Shown here piece after piece: positions 8,803 to 18,400 of a stretch of 51,685 nt of DNA. Under the pieces are notes generated by a model that worked only from the letters and a program-made list of their open reading frames with translations, searched no databases and was not told the origin of the DNA. Source of the DNA: Mucilaginibacter sp. (GTDB lineage: Bacteria > Bacteroidota > Bacteroidia > Sphingobacteriales > Sphingobacteriaceae). The DNA lies in NCBI GenBank assembly GCA_028287865.1, contig JAQBOU010000170.1, positions 1-51,685 of the forward strand, read 5' to 3'. Numbering within the stretch: the stretch's first letter is position 1; every line of letters begins with the position of its first letter. The position numbers were made by a program, and so were the translations under genes.

Positions 8803-8840
8803 AAAAAAAGGGAAAGTATTATCATACCTTCCCTTTTTTT
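8803..8840 (-). terminator. Intrinsic terminator after the ferredoxin gene
   Basis: A 10-bp stem (GGGAAAGTAT with ATACCTTCCC, one mismatch) has a 4-base loop and is flanked by seven A and seven T. It lies 17 bases beyond the ferredoxin stop codon on the minus strand. The symmetry would allow action in both directions. Confidence 0.85.
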
Positions 8841-8857
8841 AAATTGTAACAAATTTA

Positions 8858-9211
8858 TTACTCATTCATGTGCAGCCATTCTTTTTTGGCTAACAACTCG
8901 TCTTTGGTTTCCCGAATATCTTCGTCGTCAACACAGCAATCAACAGGGCAAACAGCAGCACATTGTGGTTCGTCGTGAAAACCAACACACTCTGTACATT
9001 TATCGGGCACTATATAATATATATCATCTGACAGTGCCGCCTGTGTTTCTTCGGCATTTAATGTGTTGCCATCGCCGAAATCAATTAGTCCCTTTAAGCC
9101 CGTACCGTCCGAAAAACGCCATGCGGCGCCGGCATCATAAATAGCATTATTTGGGCACTCAGGTTCGCAGGCTCCGCAGTTTATGCATTCATCGGTGATT
9201 TTAATCGCCAT
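8858..9211 (-). CDS. 4Fe-4S dicluster ferredoxin (YfhL/Alvin type)
   Basis: This is a small electron carrier of 117 residues with two 4Fe-4S clusters. The first motif is C9-x2-C12-x2-C15-x3-C19-P and the second C72-x2-C75-x8-C84-x3-C88-P. The eight-residue gap in the second motif and the long insert between the motifs are typical of the Alvin/YfhL ferredoxins. The C-terminal tail is acidic and helical. It is divergent from an acyl-CoA reductase gene; I recall the two being neighbours in many Bacteroidota, which suggests a shared job, but the partner is not proven by the sequence. A TAnnTTTG promoter box lies 53 bases upstream of the start. Confidence 0.95.
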   Translation of the reverse strand: MAIKITDECINCGACEPECPNNAIYDAGAAWRFSDGTGLKGLIDFGDGNTLNAEETQAALSDDIYYIVPDKCTECVGFHDEPQCAAVCPVDCCVDDEDIRETKDELLAKKEWLHMNE

Positions 9212-9263
9212 ATTTCTTAATATCTTATAATCTCAATTAACTTTGCCCGAATTAACAAGCATG

Positions 9264-9299
9264 CAAATATAACAAAAAAAGGATTTGAGGGTTTCAAAA
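9264..9299 (-). promoter_or_regulatory. Bacteroidota-type promoter for the ferredoxin gene
   Basis: Read on the minus strand, TTTTG and TATATTTG (a match to TAnnTTTG) are separated by 23 bases, within the loose range known for this phylum. The box lies 53-60 bases upstream of the ferredoxin start. A quasi-palindrome GAGGGTTTCAAAACCTC (9287-9303) overlaps the upstream element and lies just ahead of the divergent acyl-CoA reductase gene, so it could be a shared control site. Confidence 0.5.
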
Positions 9300-9312
9300 C
9301 CTCACCATATAT

Positions 9313-10344
9313 ATGTCAAAATTTAATAAAACGAACTTAATAAGCATCTTTTCAACACTGGGACAACAATTACTACATCCCGATGAACAGTTTTTAGCCG
9401 TTATTAACACTGAGTATCAATACAATGCCTGGTTTACGCCTGAAAATGTTTTGAATGCGGTAACTAATCTGGGGAAAATGCTGAATCCCCTGGATTTGAC
9501 CACATGGCTGGACCGTTATAATTTAGATGAAAATAAATCAGGTAAAAAAATAGGCTTAATATTAGCCGGAAATATTCCCCTTGTAGGTTTTCACGATGTT
9601 TTATGCGTACTGGCTACAGGTAATATTGCTTTGATAAAATCCTCATCAAACGATGCAAGGCTTATTAAACATGTTTTACACCTATTGGTTACCATTGAAC
9701 CACATTTTGTGGATCAGTTCAGTTTTATTGAAAGACTGAAAGATTTTGATGCAGTAATTGCCACGGGCAGCAATAATACTTCCCGCTATTTTGAATATTA
9801 TTTTGGCAAGGTGCCGCATATCATCCGGAAAAACCGCAGCAGCATCGCCTTATTAACAGGTGCTGAAACTGGAGAACAAATAACTGAGCTTGGGCATGAT
9901 ATTTTTGATTTTTACGGGCTTGGCTGCCGCAACGTATCAAAGTTATTGTTACCTAAGGAATATGATTTTCACTTATTTTATGAGCCACTGGAAACCTACC
10001 AGGAGGTGATAAATCACCATAAATACAGTAATAATTACAGTTATAACCGCTCAATTTACCTGGTTAACAGCGATAAGCACCTTGATAATGGCTTTTTACT
10101 TTTAAAGGAAGATAAAAAGCTGGCTTCTCCGCTGGCAGTTTTATACTATGAGTATTATGACAATCTGCAATCTGCACAAAACCTGCTGAATGAAGAAAGT
10201 GACAACATTCAATGTATAGTAAGCGGTGTTCCCTTAGCTGTTAAAAACCAGCTCGTAGGCTTCGGTATGAGCCAGCAGCCCGCATTATGGGATTATGCTG
10301 ATGGGGTTGATACGATGGCGTTTTTATCAGCCATTAATGATTGA
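9313..10344 (+). CDS. Acyl-CoA reductase, LuxC family
   Basis: This 343-residue protein belongs to the LuxC/acyl-CoA reductase group of the aldehyde dehydrogenase superfamily, which reduces acyl-CoA or acyl-enzyme intermediates to aldehydes with NADPH. Diagnostic parts are KIGLILAGNIPLVGFHDVL (79-97), ALIKSSSNDARLIK (106-119), VIATGSNNTSRYFEYYF and FGKVPHIIRKNRSS. FYGLGCRNVSKLLLP contains C205, the likely acyl-accepting nucleophile. No signal peptide is seen. The true substrate in Bacteroidota is unknown to me. It is divergent from a dicluster ferredoxin gene 101 bases away, suggesting shared control. It ends 28 bases before a convergent gene. Confidence 0.88.
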   Translation: MSKFNKTNLISIFSTLGQQLLHPDEQFLAVINTEYQYNAWFTPENVLNAVTNLGKMLNPLDLTTWLDRYNLDENKSGKKIGLILAGNIPLVGFHDVLCVLATGNIALIKSSSNDARLIKHVLHLLVTIEPHFVDQFSFIERLKDFDAVIATGSNNTSRYFEYYFGKVPHIIRKNRSSIALLTGAETGEQITELGHDIFDFYGLGCRNVSKLLLPKEYDFHLFYEPLETYQEVINHHKYSNNYSYNRSIYLVNSDKHLDNGFLLLKEDKKLASPLAVLYYEYYDNLQSAQNLLNEESDNIQCIVSGVPLAVKNQLVGFGMSQQPALWDYADGVDTMAFLSAIND

Positions 10345-10372
10345 TGGTTTACGCTAAATTCAAGGTCGCTGA

Positions 10373-11716
10373 TTACCGGAGGTTCGAAACTGTAACCGTC
10401 CCTTCATTAGGGTGTACCTGGTAAAGCAAATAAGAGCCCTTAACATCGCTTATAACTTCTGCCTGTTGCAGGTGTTTACCTTGTTTTATCTTTGCGTGTT
10501 TCCAGTTAGCTGGCACATAGGTTTTAAGCGTTAACGGCATATTATACATGCTTTTATTCAACGAATGGGTTAACATTATGTTGATGCTGCCGTTCTTTTC
10601 GCTGTTTTGAACTTTGGCGCTTTCCCGCTCGCGCATGTATTTGGTTACATCGCCAAAGGTTGCTACCCACAGTTTGTCGTCCTTGCTTTTTATATATTGA
10701 AAGTAATCATCAAGCAGGGCGGCCGGCAGAGCCTCGTAGCCCAAACCCTGCACACCGTGAATAACAATCACCAACCAGGTATCTTTTCTATCGGTTGTGG
10801 TGTCTACCCACGATTTCATTAATGGTAAAGGAGCCCTGGTATTTGCTTCCCGCTGCCATTGAATATAATCTTTGTCTGTAGTTCCGGGAGTTTGTTTACT
10901 CGGACGATCAAGCTCCTTAAGCCAGGGCTCAGGCATCCTGTTACGCAGTGCCGGGTAAATTTTGTAGGCTATCTTCATTACCCGTTCATTTTCGTATCCA
11001 TAAGGAACCTCGGTAGAAAAAGTATATCTTTCTCCCATTTGCTCTTTTATGTCTTCCTTGCTTTTTTCAAGCTCATAAGTGATGTTTACTGAATCCAGCC
11101 CCGGCATACTTGCATGGGTAATGGAGTGACTGGCAATCTCATACCCCTCTGCGGCATATCTCCTGAAATCGTCCCAGGTAGAACCTTTTTCCTGTAATAC
11201 CTCATCGCATGGCTGGTACCCTGGCTCCAACACGCCACTTCTAACTTTTTGATAAAGCTCATCCATTAATTTATAGGCCTCTTCAGTTTTTTTACGATCG
11301 TATAGACTTGCTGCCCGGGTAACGTAAGTAATTGTTCCTTTATAACCAAGGTACCCTCCGGCAGAGCAACGCTCCAAAAAATTTTGCCCGTTGGTAGGAA
11401 TTGTTGCCGATTCAGCAATAATCTCTTTTACCGGCCTGCCTATAAACTTTCCATAATATTTTGAGCCGGGTATGCCGCCGGTAATAACAAAAAAAGTGGC
11501 TGGCATTTTAAGACGTTCCATGATGGGCAGCGCATACTTAAATTGGTTATAAGAGCCGTCATCATAAGTAATGGAGACAGCGCCGTTTTTATTATACTGC
11601 CATTCAGTAATTTCAGTATGGCCCGGGGTTGCCTGACCGCTGCAAACTATCGCCTGCAATAAAAATAAAATGACAGGTAATATTAATTTAATTCTTACTG
11701 GTTTATCAGGATACAT
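10373..11716 (-). CDS. Secreted polysaccharide deacetylase (NodB-type, CE4)
   Basis: This 447-residue protein starts with a signal peptide ending near CSGQA. A NodB fold follows, with the catalytic and metal motif SITYDDGSYNQ (D52, D53) and the zinc-binding motif SHSITH (H197, H201). The roughly 140 residues between these two motifs are longer than in minimal deacetylases, and the C-terminal 130 residues form an additional beta-rich domain. Expected activity is removal of N- or O-acetyl groups from an extracellular or cell-wall polysaccharide; the substrate cannot be read from the sequence. A cysteine in the signal region (IVCSGQ) may act as a lipobox, but the match is weak. It is convergent with the acyl-CoA reductase gene. 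Confidence 0.9.
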   Translation of the reverse strand: MYPDKPVRIKLILPVILFLLQAIVCSGQATPGHTEITEWQYNKNGAVSITYDDGSYNQFKYALPIMERLKMPATFFVITGGIPGSKYYGKFIGRPVKEIIAESATIPTNGQNFLERCSAGGYLGYKGTITYVTRAASLYDRKKTEEAYKLMDELYQKVRSGVLEPGYQPCDEVLQEKGSTWDDFRRYAAEGYEIASHSITHASMPGLDSVNITYELEKSKEDIKEQMGERYTFSTEVPYGYENERVMKIAYKIYPALRNRMPEPWLKELDRPSKQTPGTTDKDYIQWQREANTRAPLPLMKSWVDTTTDRKDTWLVIVIHGVQGLGYEALPAALLDDYFQYIKSKDDKLWVATFGDVTKYMRERESAKVQNSEKNGSINIMLTHSLNKSMYNMPLTLKTYVPANWKHAKIKQGKHLQQAEVISDVKGSYLLYQVHPNEGTVTVSNLR

Positions 11717-11865
11717 AAACCAAATGTAATCAGTTAAAACCTAATGCCGGGATAGTTTTTGTATCAAATCTGTTATTATATATTTAACAATAGCCCTAAT
11801 TGCTTTCATTAAAACTTACCGGGTTCTTCTTTTTTTAATTACCTAAACTTGATACGGTGGATTGT

Positions 11866-12288
11866 TTATTCACCCCACGCGGTAATTACCAGGTTCCGTT
11901 GCCTGCCCTGGTTACGGTGTTCGCACAAATAAACACCTTGCCATGTACCCAAAGCTAAGCGGCCGTTACGTACAGGTATTGTTACCGAGCAATCCAGCAA
12001 CGCCGCTTTAAGGTGCGCAGGCATATCATCGGGTCCTTCATCATCGTGCATATAATCCGGGTCATTCTCAGGAACAACCTTGTTAAAATACATTTCAAAA
12101 TCTCTCCTTACCGTAGGGTCTGCGTTTTCGTTAATAGTTAATGAAGCCGATGTATGCTGAATAAAGACCTGGCAAACACCCGTTTTTATTTCGCTTATTT
12201 GTGGCAGTGCCTGTATAATTTCAGTAGTGATAAGATGAAACCCTCTTTTTCGTTCTTTTAATAATAATGGTTGCTGAAATATTTTCAT
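11866..12288 (-). CDS. YjbQ family protein (secondary thiamine-phosphate synthase-like, UPF0047)
   Basis: This 140-residue protein belongs to the UPF0047/YjbQ family, recognised by GVCQVFIQHTSASLTINENAD, the PDDMPAHLKAALL segment and the ending GTWQGVYLCEHRNQGRQRNL. Conserved histidines in these motifs line the presumed active site. Some family members show weak thiamine-phosphate synthase activity in Escherichia coli; the physiological role is unsettled. Length is normal for the family and there is no targeting signal. It stands alone between two longer intergenic regions. Confidence 0.93.
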   Translation of the reverse strand: MKIFQQPLLLKERKRGFHLITTEIIQALPQISEIKTGVCQVFIQHTSASLTINENADPTVRRDFEMYFNKVVPENDPDYMHDDEGPDDMPAHLKAALLDCSVTIPVRNGRLALGTWQGVYLCEHRNQGRQRNLVITAWGE

Positions 12289-12455
12289 AATATCTAAGTT
12301 TAATGGGGACTTATAGTTTAAAATGTTGGTTATATATTATAAAACTATCCGGTTTTAAACATGTTTTGGTATTAGCCAATTACCGGTAAGGACATCACTG
12401 CATTATATTCATATCCTTTTGTCTTATTTATTAACGTAATAAAGAATTATATCTT

Positions 12456-13373
12456 ATGAAAAAATATTCCCTCCTCCTGTTAATGAGCGCCTGTTTATCT
12501 TCAGCATTCGGACAAGCAGATACCACAAGGCATGTCCCCGGCAAAACAGATACAACTTTACACGCTCCTGTAAAAGCGGACACGTCCATGCACATTTCAG
12601 GAAAGGCAGACACTTCCTTACAAGCTACAGCTAAAAAAGATACCATAATATGTACTTCTATTGCAAATAACGGAAAAGTATGGGCAGCCATTTATCAGCA
12701 GCGCGCCGCCGAATACAAAGCTTTATGTTTCCAGGCGTATAATATGGCCCGGTTAAGGGTGGATATGATCTGGACACATTACCATATGAAACCCTATGCC
12801 ATTGTAACCGATCTTGACGAAACTTTGTTAGATAATAGCCCCTATAATGCAAAAAGGGCATTAAATAACCTTGATTATGATGCCGAAACCTGGAAACAAT
12901 GGACCGCCCAGGCAGTGTGTGACACAGTACCTGGCGCTCCTTCTTTTTTAAAATATGCAGCATCTAAAGGAATAACCATATTTTATATCACCAACCGCGC
13001 CGAAGATGAACGTGAAGGAACTTTAAAAAATCTTAAGCTATACGGATTGCCTAATGCCGATAATGCCCATTTATTGCTCAAGAAAAATACCTTAAGTAAA
13101 GAAGCCCGCAGGCAGGATGTTTTAAAAACTCACATCATCATTTTATTATGCGGCGATAACCTGGCTGATTTTGATGCTTTATATGATGGCACACCTTCGG
13201 AAGAAAACAGGATGGTAACCACTCAAAAGTTAATGACACAATTTGGCAGCCGGTATATTATTATACCTAACCCAAGCTATGATGATTGGGAAAAGGCGCT
13301 GTTTAATTATCAAAAACTTAGCAACGCCGAAAAAGATTCGATCATTAAGGCGAAAGTTAAAGTAGCCGATTAA
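12456..13373 (+). CDS. 5'-nucleotidase / acid phosphatase, lipoprotein e(P4) family, with a 10-residue repeat linker
   Basis: This HAD-superfamily class B-like acid phosphatase of 305 residues has the nucleophile motif VTDLDETLLDNSP (D119, D121), the second motif FYITNRAE and the later acidic motif CGDNLADF. Family members sit on the outer membrane and dephosphorylate nucleotides such as NMN. The N-terminus has a signal with a possible lipobox (MSAC, C13). Residues 22-61 form four tandem 10-residue units starting DTT or DTS (for example DTTLHAPVKA and DTSMHISGKA). The units are rich in lysine, threonine and alanine, and look like a flexible spacer between membrane anchor and enzyme. The start ATG agrees with the signal peptide. 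Confidence 0.92.
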   Translation: MKKYSLLLLMSACLSSAFGQADTTRHVPGKTDTTLHAPVKADTSMHISGKADTSLQATAKKDTIICTSIANNGKVWAAIYQQRAAEYKALCFQAYNMARLRVDMIWTHYHMKPYAIVTDLDETLLDNSPYNAKRALNNLDYDAETWKQWTAQAVCDTVPGAPSFLKYAASKGITIFYITNRAEDEREGTLKNLKLYGLPNADNAHLLLKKNTLSKEARRQDVLKTHIIILLCGDNLADFDALYDGTPSEENRMVTTQKLMTQFGSRYIIIPNPSYDDWEKALFNYQKLSNAEKDSIIKAKVKVAD

Positions 13374-13427
13374 TAATACGTTTATACAATTTGACAATCC
13401 TGTGTACAAGTTTTTAAAAATACATTC

Positions 13428-13435
13428 TACATTTG
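13428..13435 (+). promoter_or_regulatory. TAnnTTTG promoter box of the TetR gene
   Basis: TACATTTG matches the Bacteroidota -7 consensus exactly. It directly abuts the operator-like site that begins at 13437, so a bound repressor would cover the transcription start. A matching upstream TTG at the usual spacing is not clear. Confidence 0.5.
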
Positions 13436-13436
13436 C

Positions 13437-13467
13437 TTAACACTGTTAAATGATTTATTATCATTAA
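13437..13467 (+). promoter_or_regulatory. Operator-like 31-bp site in front of the TetR gene
   Basis: The left half TTAACACTGTTAAAT is an exact inverse copy of the right half of the site at 14091-14121; identity extends to 16 bases with the flanking C. The right half (13453-13467) is degenerate, matching 10 of 15. The site lies between the promoter box and the start codon, 6 bases from the ATG, consistent with autorepression. Confidence 0.65.
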
Positions 13468-13473
13468 TCGGAA

Positions 13474-14073
13474 ATGGCAAGCAAGGACAGAATTCAGCGG
13501 TTAAAAGATGAAACCAGGATCAATATACTGGATGCTTCCCTTCAAATTGTAAAAGAAGAAGGATGGCAGGCGCTTAGTATGCGCAAAATAGCCGATGTAA
13601 TTGAATATACAGCTCCTATTATATACGAGTATTTCTCCAATAAGGAAGCCATCCTGCTTGAATTAACCCGGAAAGGATTTTTGATCCTTGCCAGGGACAT
13701 GAAAGCCGCTAAAGAAAAACATCGTTTACCCGGCAAACAGCTGGAGGCAATGTGGTTTGCCTACTGGAATTTTGCATTCGCCGAAAAGGAACTGTACCAG
13801 GTAATGTTTGGTGTGGATGTAAATTGTTGTGAGCTCGGAAAAATAATGCCCGAAGCAGACGTACCCGCTGATATGGTTTGCGAGGTTATAAAAGACCTGA
13901 TGGCTCCCCATAAACCAACTGAAGACGAAGTATGTACCACTTATTACACATTCTGGTCGGTAATGCATGGCTTGGTCTCCATCAACATTGTTCGCAAGGG
14001 CAGATCTGATGAAACTAATAAACAGGTATTAAAGGCAGCAATTGGCGGCATCATCAGGTCCATTAAAGGATAA
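13474..14073 (+). CDS. TetR/AcrR family transcriptional regulator
   Basis: This 199-residue repressor has an N-terminal TetR helix-turn-helix: residues about 13-60 with ILDASLQIVKEEGWQALSMR, KIADVIEYTAPIIYEYFSNKEAIL. A ligand-binding helical domain follows. It begins an apparent cassette with the efflux genes that follow in the same direction. The same 31-bp operator-like sequence occurs in front of it and twice around the start of the adaptor gene, so it probably represses itself and the pump until a substrate binds. The inducer is unknown. The start ATG agrees with the family N-terminus. Confidence 0.94.
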   Translation: MASKDRIQRLKDETRINILDASLQIVKEEGWQALSMRKIADVIEYTAPIIYEYFSNKEAILLELTRKGFLILARDMKAAKEKHRLPGKQLEAMWFAYWNFAFAEKELYQVMFGVDVNCCELGKIMPEADVPADMVCEVIKDLMAPHKPTEDEVCTTYYTFWSVMHGLVSINIVRKGRSDETNKQVLKAAIGGIIRSIKG

Positions 14074-14090
14074 TTTTTTTCACATTTTTA

Positions 14091-14121
14091 TTAACATCGT
14101 TAAATAATTTAACAGTGTTAA
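14091..14121 (+). promoter_or_regulatory. Main 31-bp operator upstream of the efflux operon
   Basis: TTAACATCGTTAAAT, one central A, then ATTTAACAGTGTTAA: 13 of 15 positions are complementary between the halves. The right half is repeated exactly, inverted, in front of the TetR gene. It lies 40-70 bases upstream of the adaptor start codon, where a promoter is expected. It is a strong candidate for TetR binding. Confidence 0.7.
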
Positions 14122-14160
14122 GTTAACTTAATTTTAACATCAACTCTTAATTATACACAT

Positions 14161-15351
14161 ATGCAAACTCAATCAATCTACTATTCATTTAACATAGTTA
14201 AAAAAATTAATAGTGTTATAATCATTTCCTTAAGCGCCATCGTGCTCTTTTTATATAGCTGCTCATCAGCCCCGCAAACGCCGCAGGCACCGCCGCCGCC
14301 ATCGTTACCGGTAGCAACTGTAATTTCAGGTACTGAAACTACTTACCAGGAATACCCAGCTTCTATAGAGGGAACCGTAAACGTTGAAGTTCGTCCGCAG
14401 GTAAGCGGTGCGCTTGATAAAGTATTTGTTGACGAAGGCGCTTTTGTAAACGCTGGTCAGCCTTTATTTAAAATTAACGAGCTGCCTTACCGTGCACAAT
14501 TGAACAACAGCTTAGCCAGCCTGCATGCGGCGGAAGCCGCCCTTGCCAATTCGCAATTGGAAATTGATAAGCTAACACCCCTTGTTCAAAATAAAGTAGT
14601 GTCTGAATACCAGTTAAAAACAGCCAAAGCAGCCTATGACGTTGCAAAGGCTAATATTGAACAGGCCAAAGCCAACGTATCAACAGCGCAGATAAACCTG
14701 GGTTATACTTTAATTAAAGCCCCGGTGAGCGGCTATATCGGCCGGTTGCTAAAAAAACAGGGAAGCCTTGTTGCCCCGGCAGATGCTGAGGCGCTAACTC
14801 AATTATCTGATGTACACGACGTACATGTTTATTTCTCATTAGGCGAAAAGGATTTTGTAAGCTTTAAAGAACAATATCCGGGCGAAACCTTAAAAGATAA
14901 GCTTAAACAGTTACCTGCCGTTGAACTATTATTAGCTGATGACAGCCAATATGACAAAAAGGGAAAGATAGATGTGATAGACGGGCAGTTTGATAAAAAC
15001 ACAGGCGCTATTACTATCAGGGCAAGCTTCCCAAATCCACAAGGTTTATTACGGTCTGGAAATACAGGTAAGGTGCGGCTGAGCTTACAGCATAATGATG
15101 CCTTAATTATCCCGCAATCGGCAACAATTGAAATGCAGGACAAGGTTTTTGTATTTACCGTTGCAGACAGCAATAAGGTAAAAAAACAGCCGATAGAAAT
15201 TGTGGGCAAAAGCGGCAATAATTACCTGGTTAAAGATGGCGTAAAAGCCGGTGACCAGATAGTGTTAAGCGGCATCGATCATTTACAGGAAGGTACAATG
15301 ATTCACCCGGAAAAAGCTCCGGAGAAAGTTGCTGCTATAGTAAAGAACTAA
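14161..15351 (+). CDS. RND efflux membrane fusion (adaptor) lipoprotein
   Basis: This is the periplasmic adaptor that links the RND pump to the outer-membrane channel. The N-terminal signal ends with the lipobox-like LYSC (C34), so it is likely a lipoprotein, followed by a proline-rich stretch. The order of domains is an HlyD/biotinyl-lipoyl part with VEVRPQVSGALDKVFVDEGAFVNAGQPLF split by a coiled-coil hairpin (about 110-185), then the barrel with APVSGYIGRLLKKQGSLV, then a membrane-proximal domain. Length 396 is typical of AcrA/MexA. The first gene-internal bases carry a second operator-like site. The permease gene follows after a short repeat. Confidence 0.95.
   Translation: MQTQSIYYSFNIVKKINSVIIISLSAIVLFLYSCSSAPQTPQAPPPPSLPVATVISGTETTYQEYPASIEGTVNVEVRPQVSGALDKVFVDEGAFVNAGQPLFKINELPYRAQLNNSLASLHAAEAALANSQLEIDKLTPLVQNKVVSEYQLKTAKAAYDVAKANIEQAKANVSTAQINLGYTLIKAPVSGYIGRLLKKQGSLVAPADAEALTQLSDVHDVHVYFSLGEKDFVSFKEQYPGETLKDKLKQLPAVELLLADDSQYDKKGKIDVIDGQFDKNTGAITIRASFPNPQGLLRSGNTGKVRLSLQHNDALIIPQSATIEMQDKVFVFTVADSNKVKKQPIEIVGKSGNNYLVKDGVKAGDQIVLSGIDHLQEGTMIHPEKAPEKVAAIVKN
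14189..14219 (+). promoter_or_regulatory. Second 31-bp operator-like site inside the adaptor gene
   Basis: The left half TTAACATAGTTAAAA and right half AATTAATAGTGTTAT surround one central base, exactly the architecture of the 14091 site. Each half matches that site's consensus at roughly 12 of 15 positions. It lies within the signal-peptide coding region, 98 bases downstream of the first site. Confidence 0.5.
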
Positions 15352-15357
15352 TAGAAT

Positions 15358-15440
15358 AAGACACAAGAATCAAGAACCAGGAATCAAGATAAAAGATAGG
15401 CAAGCAACCAAATTGGTGTCTTTGTCTCTTACCTCTTGCT
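15358..15440. repeat. A-rich inverted repeat between adaptor and permease genes
   Basis: AAGACAC (15358-15364) pairs with GTGTCTT (15416-15422). The interior carries two related AATCAAGA direct repeats. The right half is T-rich and complementary in character to the left. It appears to be a REP-like element placed inside the efflux operon, ending shortly before the permease ATG. Confidence 0.55.
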
Positions 15441-15457
15441 TCTTAAAAAACAAAGAC

Positions 15458-18400
15458 ATGTTTCAAAAATTCATAACAAGACCGGTGCTCTCAACAGTTA
15501 TCTCCATATTATTGGTGATAGTTGGCTTGCTTGGTTTAACAAAATTGCCGCTGCAGCAGTTTCCGGATATAGCTCCGCCGGCTGTGTTAGTTACAGCCGT
15601 TTATCCTGGCGCTAATGCCGAGACCGTATTGCGGTCAGTAGCACCATCACTGGAAGAATCCATCAATGGGGTTGAAAATATGAGCTACATGAGCTCAACC
15701 GCAAGTAATGATGGCACTTTGGCCATTACCGTTTATTTTAAGCAGGGTACCAACCCGGATCAGGCTGCGGTAAATGTTCAAAACCGTGTAACACAGGCTA
15801 CCAGCCAGTTACCTGCCGAAGTTGTTCAACAGGGAATAACCACCACCAAACAGCAAAACAGTTTAATAGGTGCGGTTGGTATTTACACAGAGGATTCCAA
15901 AAAATATGACCAAACCTTTGTGGCCAACTATGCCCAGATCAATATCATACCCGAACTTAAACGAATTCCCGGTGTAGGTTCTGCGACAATATTTGGCGGT
16001 GTTAAAGATTATTCGATGCGGATATGGCTTAACCCTACCCAAATGGCTACTTACAAAATTACCCCTGCCGAAGTTATGGCGGCTATACAGGACAAAAACC
16101 TCGAAGCAGCACCCGGCAAATTTGGCGAAAGAAGTACACAGGCATTTGAGTATGTAATTAAATACAAAGGCAAGCTCACCAAGCCGGAAGAATATGAAGA
16201 CATTGCTATCCGCGCAAACGCTGACGGCTCTGTATTGCATTTAAAGGATGTGGCCCGGGTTGAACTGGGTGCTTATTCCTATACCAGCGTAACACACTTA
16301 AATGGTAAAGATGGCATTGGCATTGGCATTATACAATTAGCGGGCTCAAATGCCAACGAGATCCAGATAGCTGTAGATAAACTGATGGAAAAAGCCGCAA
16401 AGGATTTCCCGCCAGGTATTAAATACAATAATTTTTACAGGACTAAAACCGCGCTTGATGAATCTATAAACCAGGTTGAACATACCCTGATAGAAGCCTT
16501 CATATTGGTATTTATTGTGGTGTTTGTTTTCCTGCAGGATTTCAGGTCGACATTGATCCCGGCTATAGCGGTTCCGGTTGCCATAATAGGTACGTTCTTC
16601 TTTATGAACCTGTTTGGTTTCTCTATTAACCTGCTTACGCTGTTTGCCTTAGTGCTGGCGATAGGTATTGTGGTAGATGATGCCATTGTAGTGGTGGAAG
16701 CCGTGCATGCCAAAATGGAGCATAAACATTTAGGAGCAAAAGCAGCTACCACAGAGGCCATGCACGAAATTACAGGCGCTATCATATCCATCACACTGGT
16801 AATGGCCGCAGTATTTTTACCCGTTGGCTTTATGACTGGCTCAACAGGGATCTTCTACAGGCAGTTTGCGTTCACCATGTCAATAGCCATTGTAATATCA
16901 GCGGTAAACGCCTTAACATTAAGCCCCGCGCTGGCAGCATTGTTTTTAAAGGATAAACATACCAGCGATGGCGGCATTGAAGTTAAAAAAAGCTTTAAAG
17001 AGAAGTTTTACGCTGGCTTTAACAGCAGCTTTAGCGCTATTACCAACAGGTATGTTGGCGGATTAAAATTCCTGATCCGTAACAAATGGTTGAGCATGGG
17101 CGGCCTTGCATTGATAACTATTATCACAGTTTATTTAGTAAGCACAACAAAATCAGGTTTTATCCCGACAGAAGATCAAGGCTTTGTTGCTATCTCGGTT
17201 TCAACGCCTTCAGGAACTTCATTGAATACAACAACAAATGTGCTTAAACAAGCCGAAGATAAACTAAGGGCTTTGCCGGGAACAAGATTTGTTACTGCCA
17301 TATCCGGGTTTAACTTATTAACCAACTCCAACAGCCCTTCGGCCGCAGTGGTTTTCGTTCTGTTAAAACCCAATGAGGACAGGGGAAAAATCAAAGATAT
17401 CAATGCTATACAAAACATTATAAGGGGTCAGTTAGGCGCCATTACCGGCGGAAGTTTCTTTGTATTCAGCTTCCCAACTGTTCCGGGTTTTAGTAACGTT
17501 GAGGCACTGGATGTAGTATTACAGGATAAGACAGGTGGTAAACTGGATAAGTTTAGCGGTGTGGCCAGCACTTTTATTGGCGAGCTGATGAAGAAAAAGG
17601 AAATAGCCTTTGCATTTACCACCTTCAAGGCAGATTATCCCCAATTACAATTAGAAATTAATGATGATAAGGCTAACCAGCTGGGTGTAAATGTGAAAGA
17701 TATCCTGCAAACCATGCAGGCTTATTTTGGCAGCGCACAGGCATCAGACTTTAACCGCTTTGGTAAATATTACCGGGTAGTTATGCAGGCTGATATTGCT
17801 GACAGAACCGACCCCTCAGCCATTGACCGCGTTTTTGTTAAAAACAAAGCCGGTGCTATGGTGCCTATAAATACACTTGTAAAATTAACGCGTGTTTATG
17901 GTTCAGAAACGGCATCACGCTATAACCTGTTTAACAGCATTGAAATTAATGCCATCCCAAAACCGGGCTATAGTTCAGGCGATGCCATCAGGGCGATAGA
18001 AGAAACGGCCAAGGAACAATTACCATCAGGTTTTGCTTATGAATTTTCCGGCCAAACACGTGAGGAAATTTCTTCTGGCGGACAATCGGCCATCGTATTT
18101 GCGCTTTGCCTGGTGTTTGTTTACTTCCTGTTATCAGCGCAATATGAAAGCTATGTACTTCCTTTAGCGGTAATTTTATCAATCCCTACCGGTATTTTAG
18201 GTGTGTTTGTTGTATTAGGCTTAACTGGTATCGAAAATAATATTTATGTGCAGGTAGCGCTTATTATGCTCATCGGGCTACTGGCTAAAAATGCCATCCT
18301 GATAGTTGAGTTTGCTGTACAGCGCCGTAAGGCCGGTTACGGATTAGTACAGGCTGCGATTGAAGCTGCTAGGTTAAGGTTACGACCAATCATCATGACA

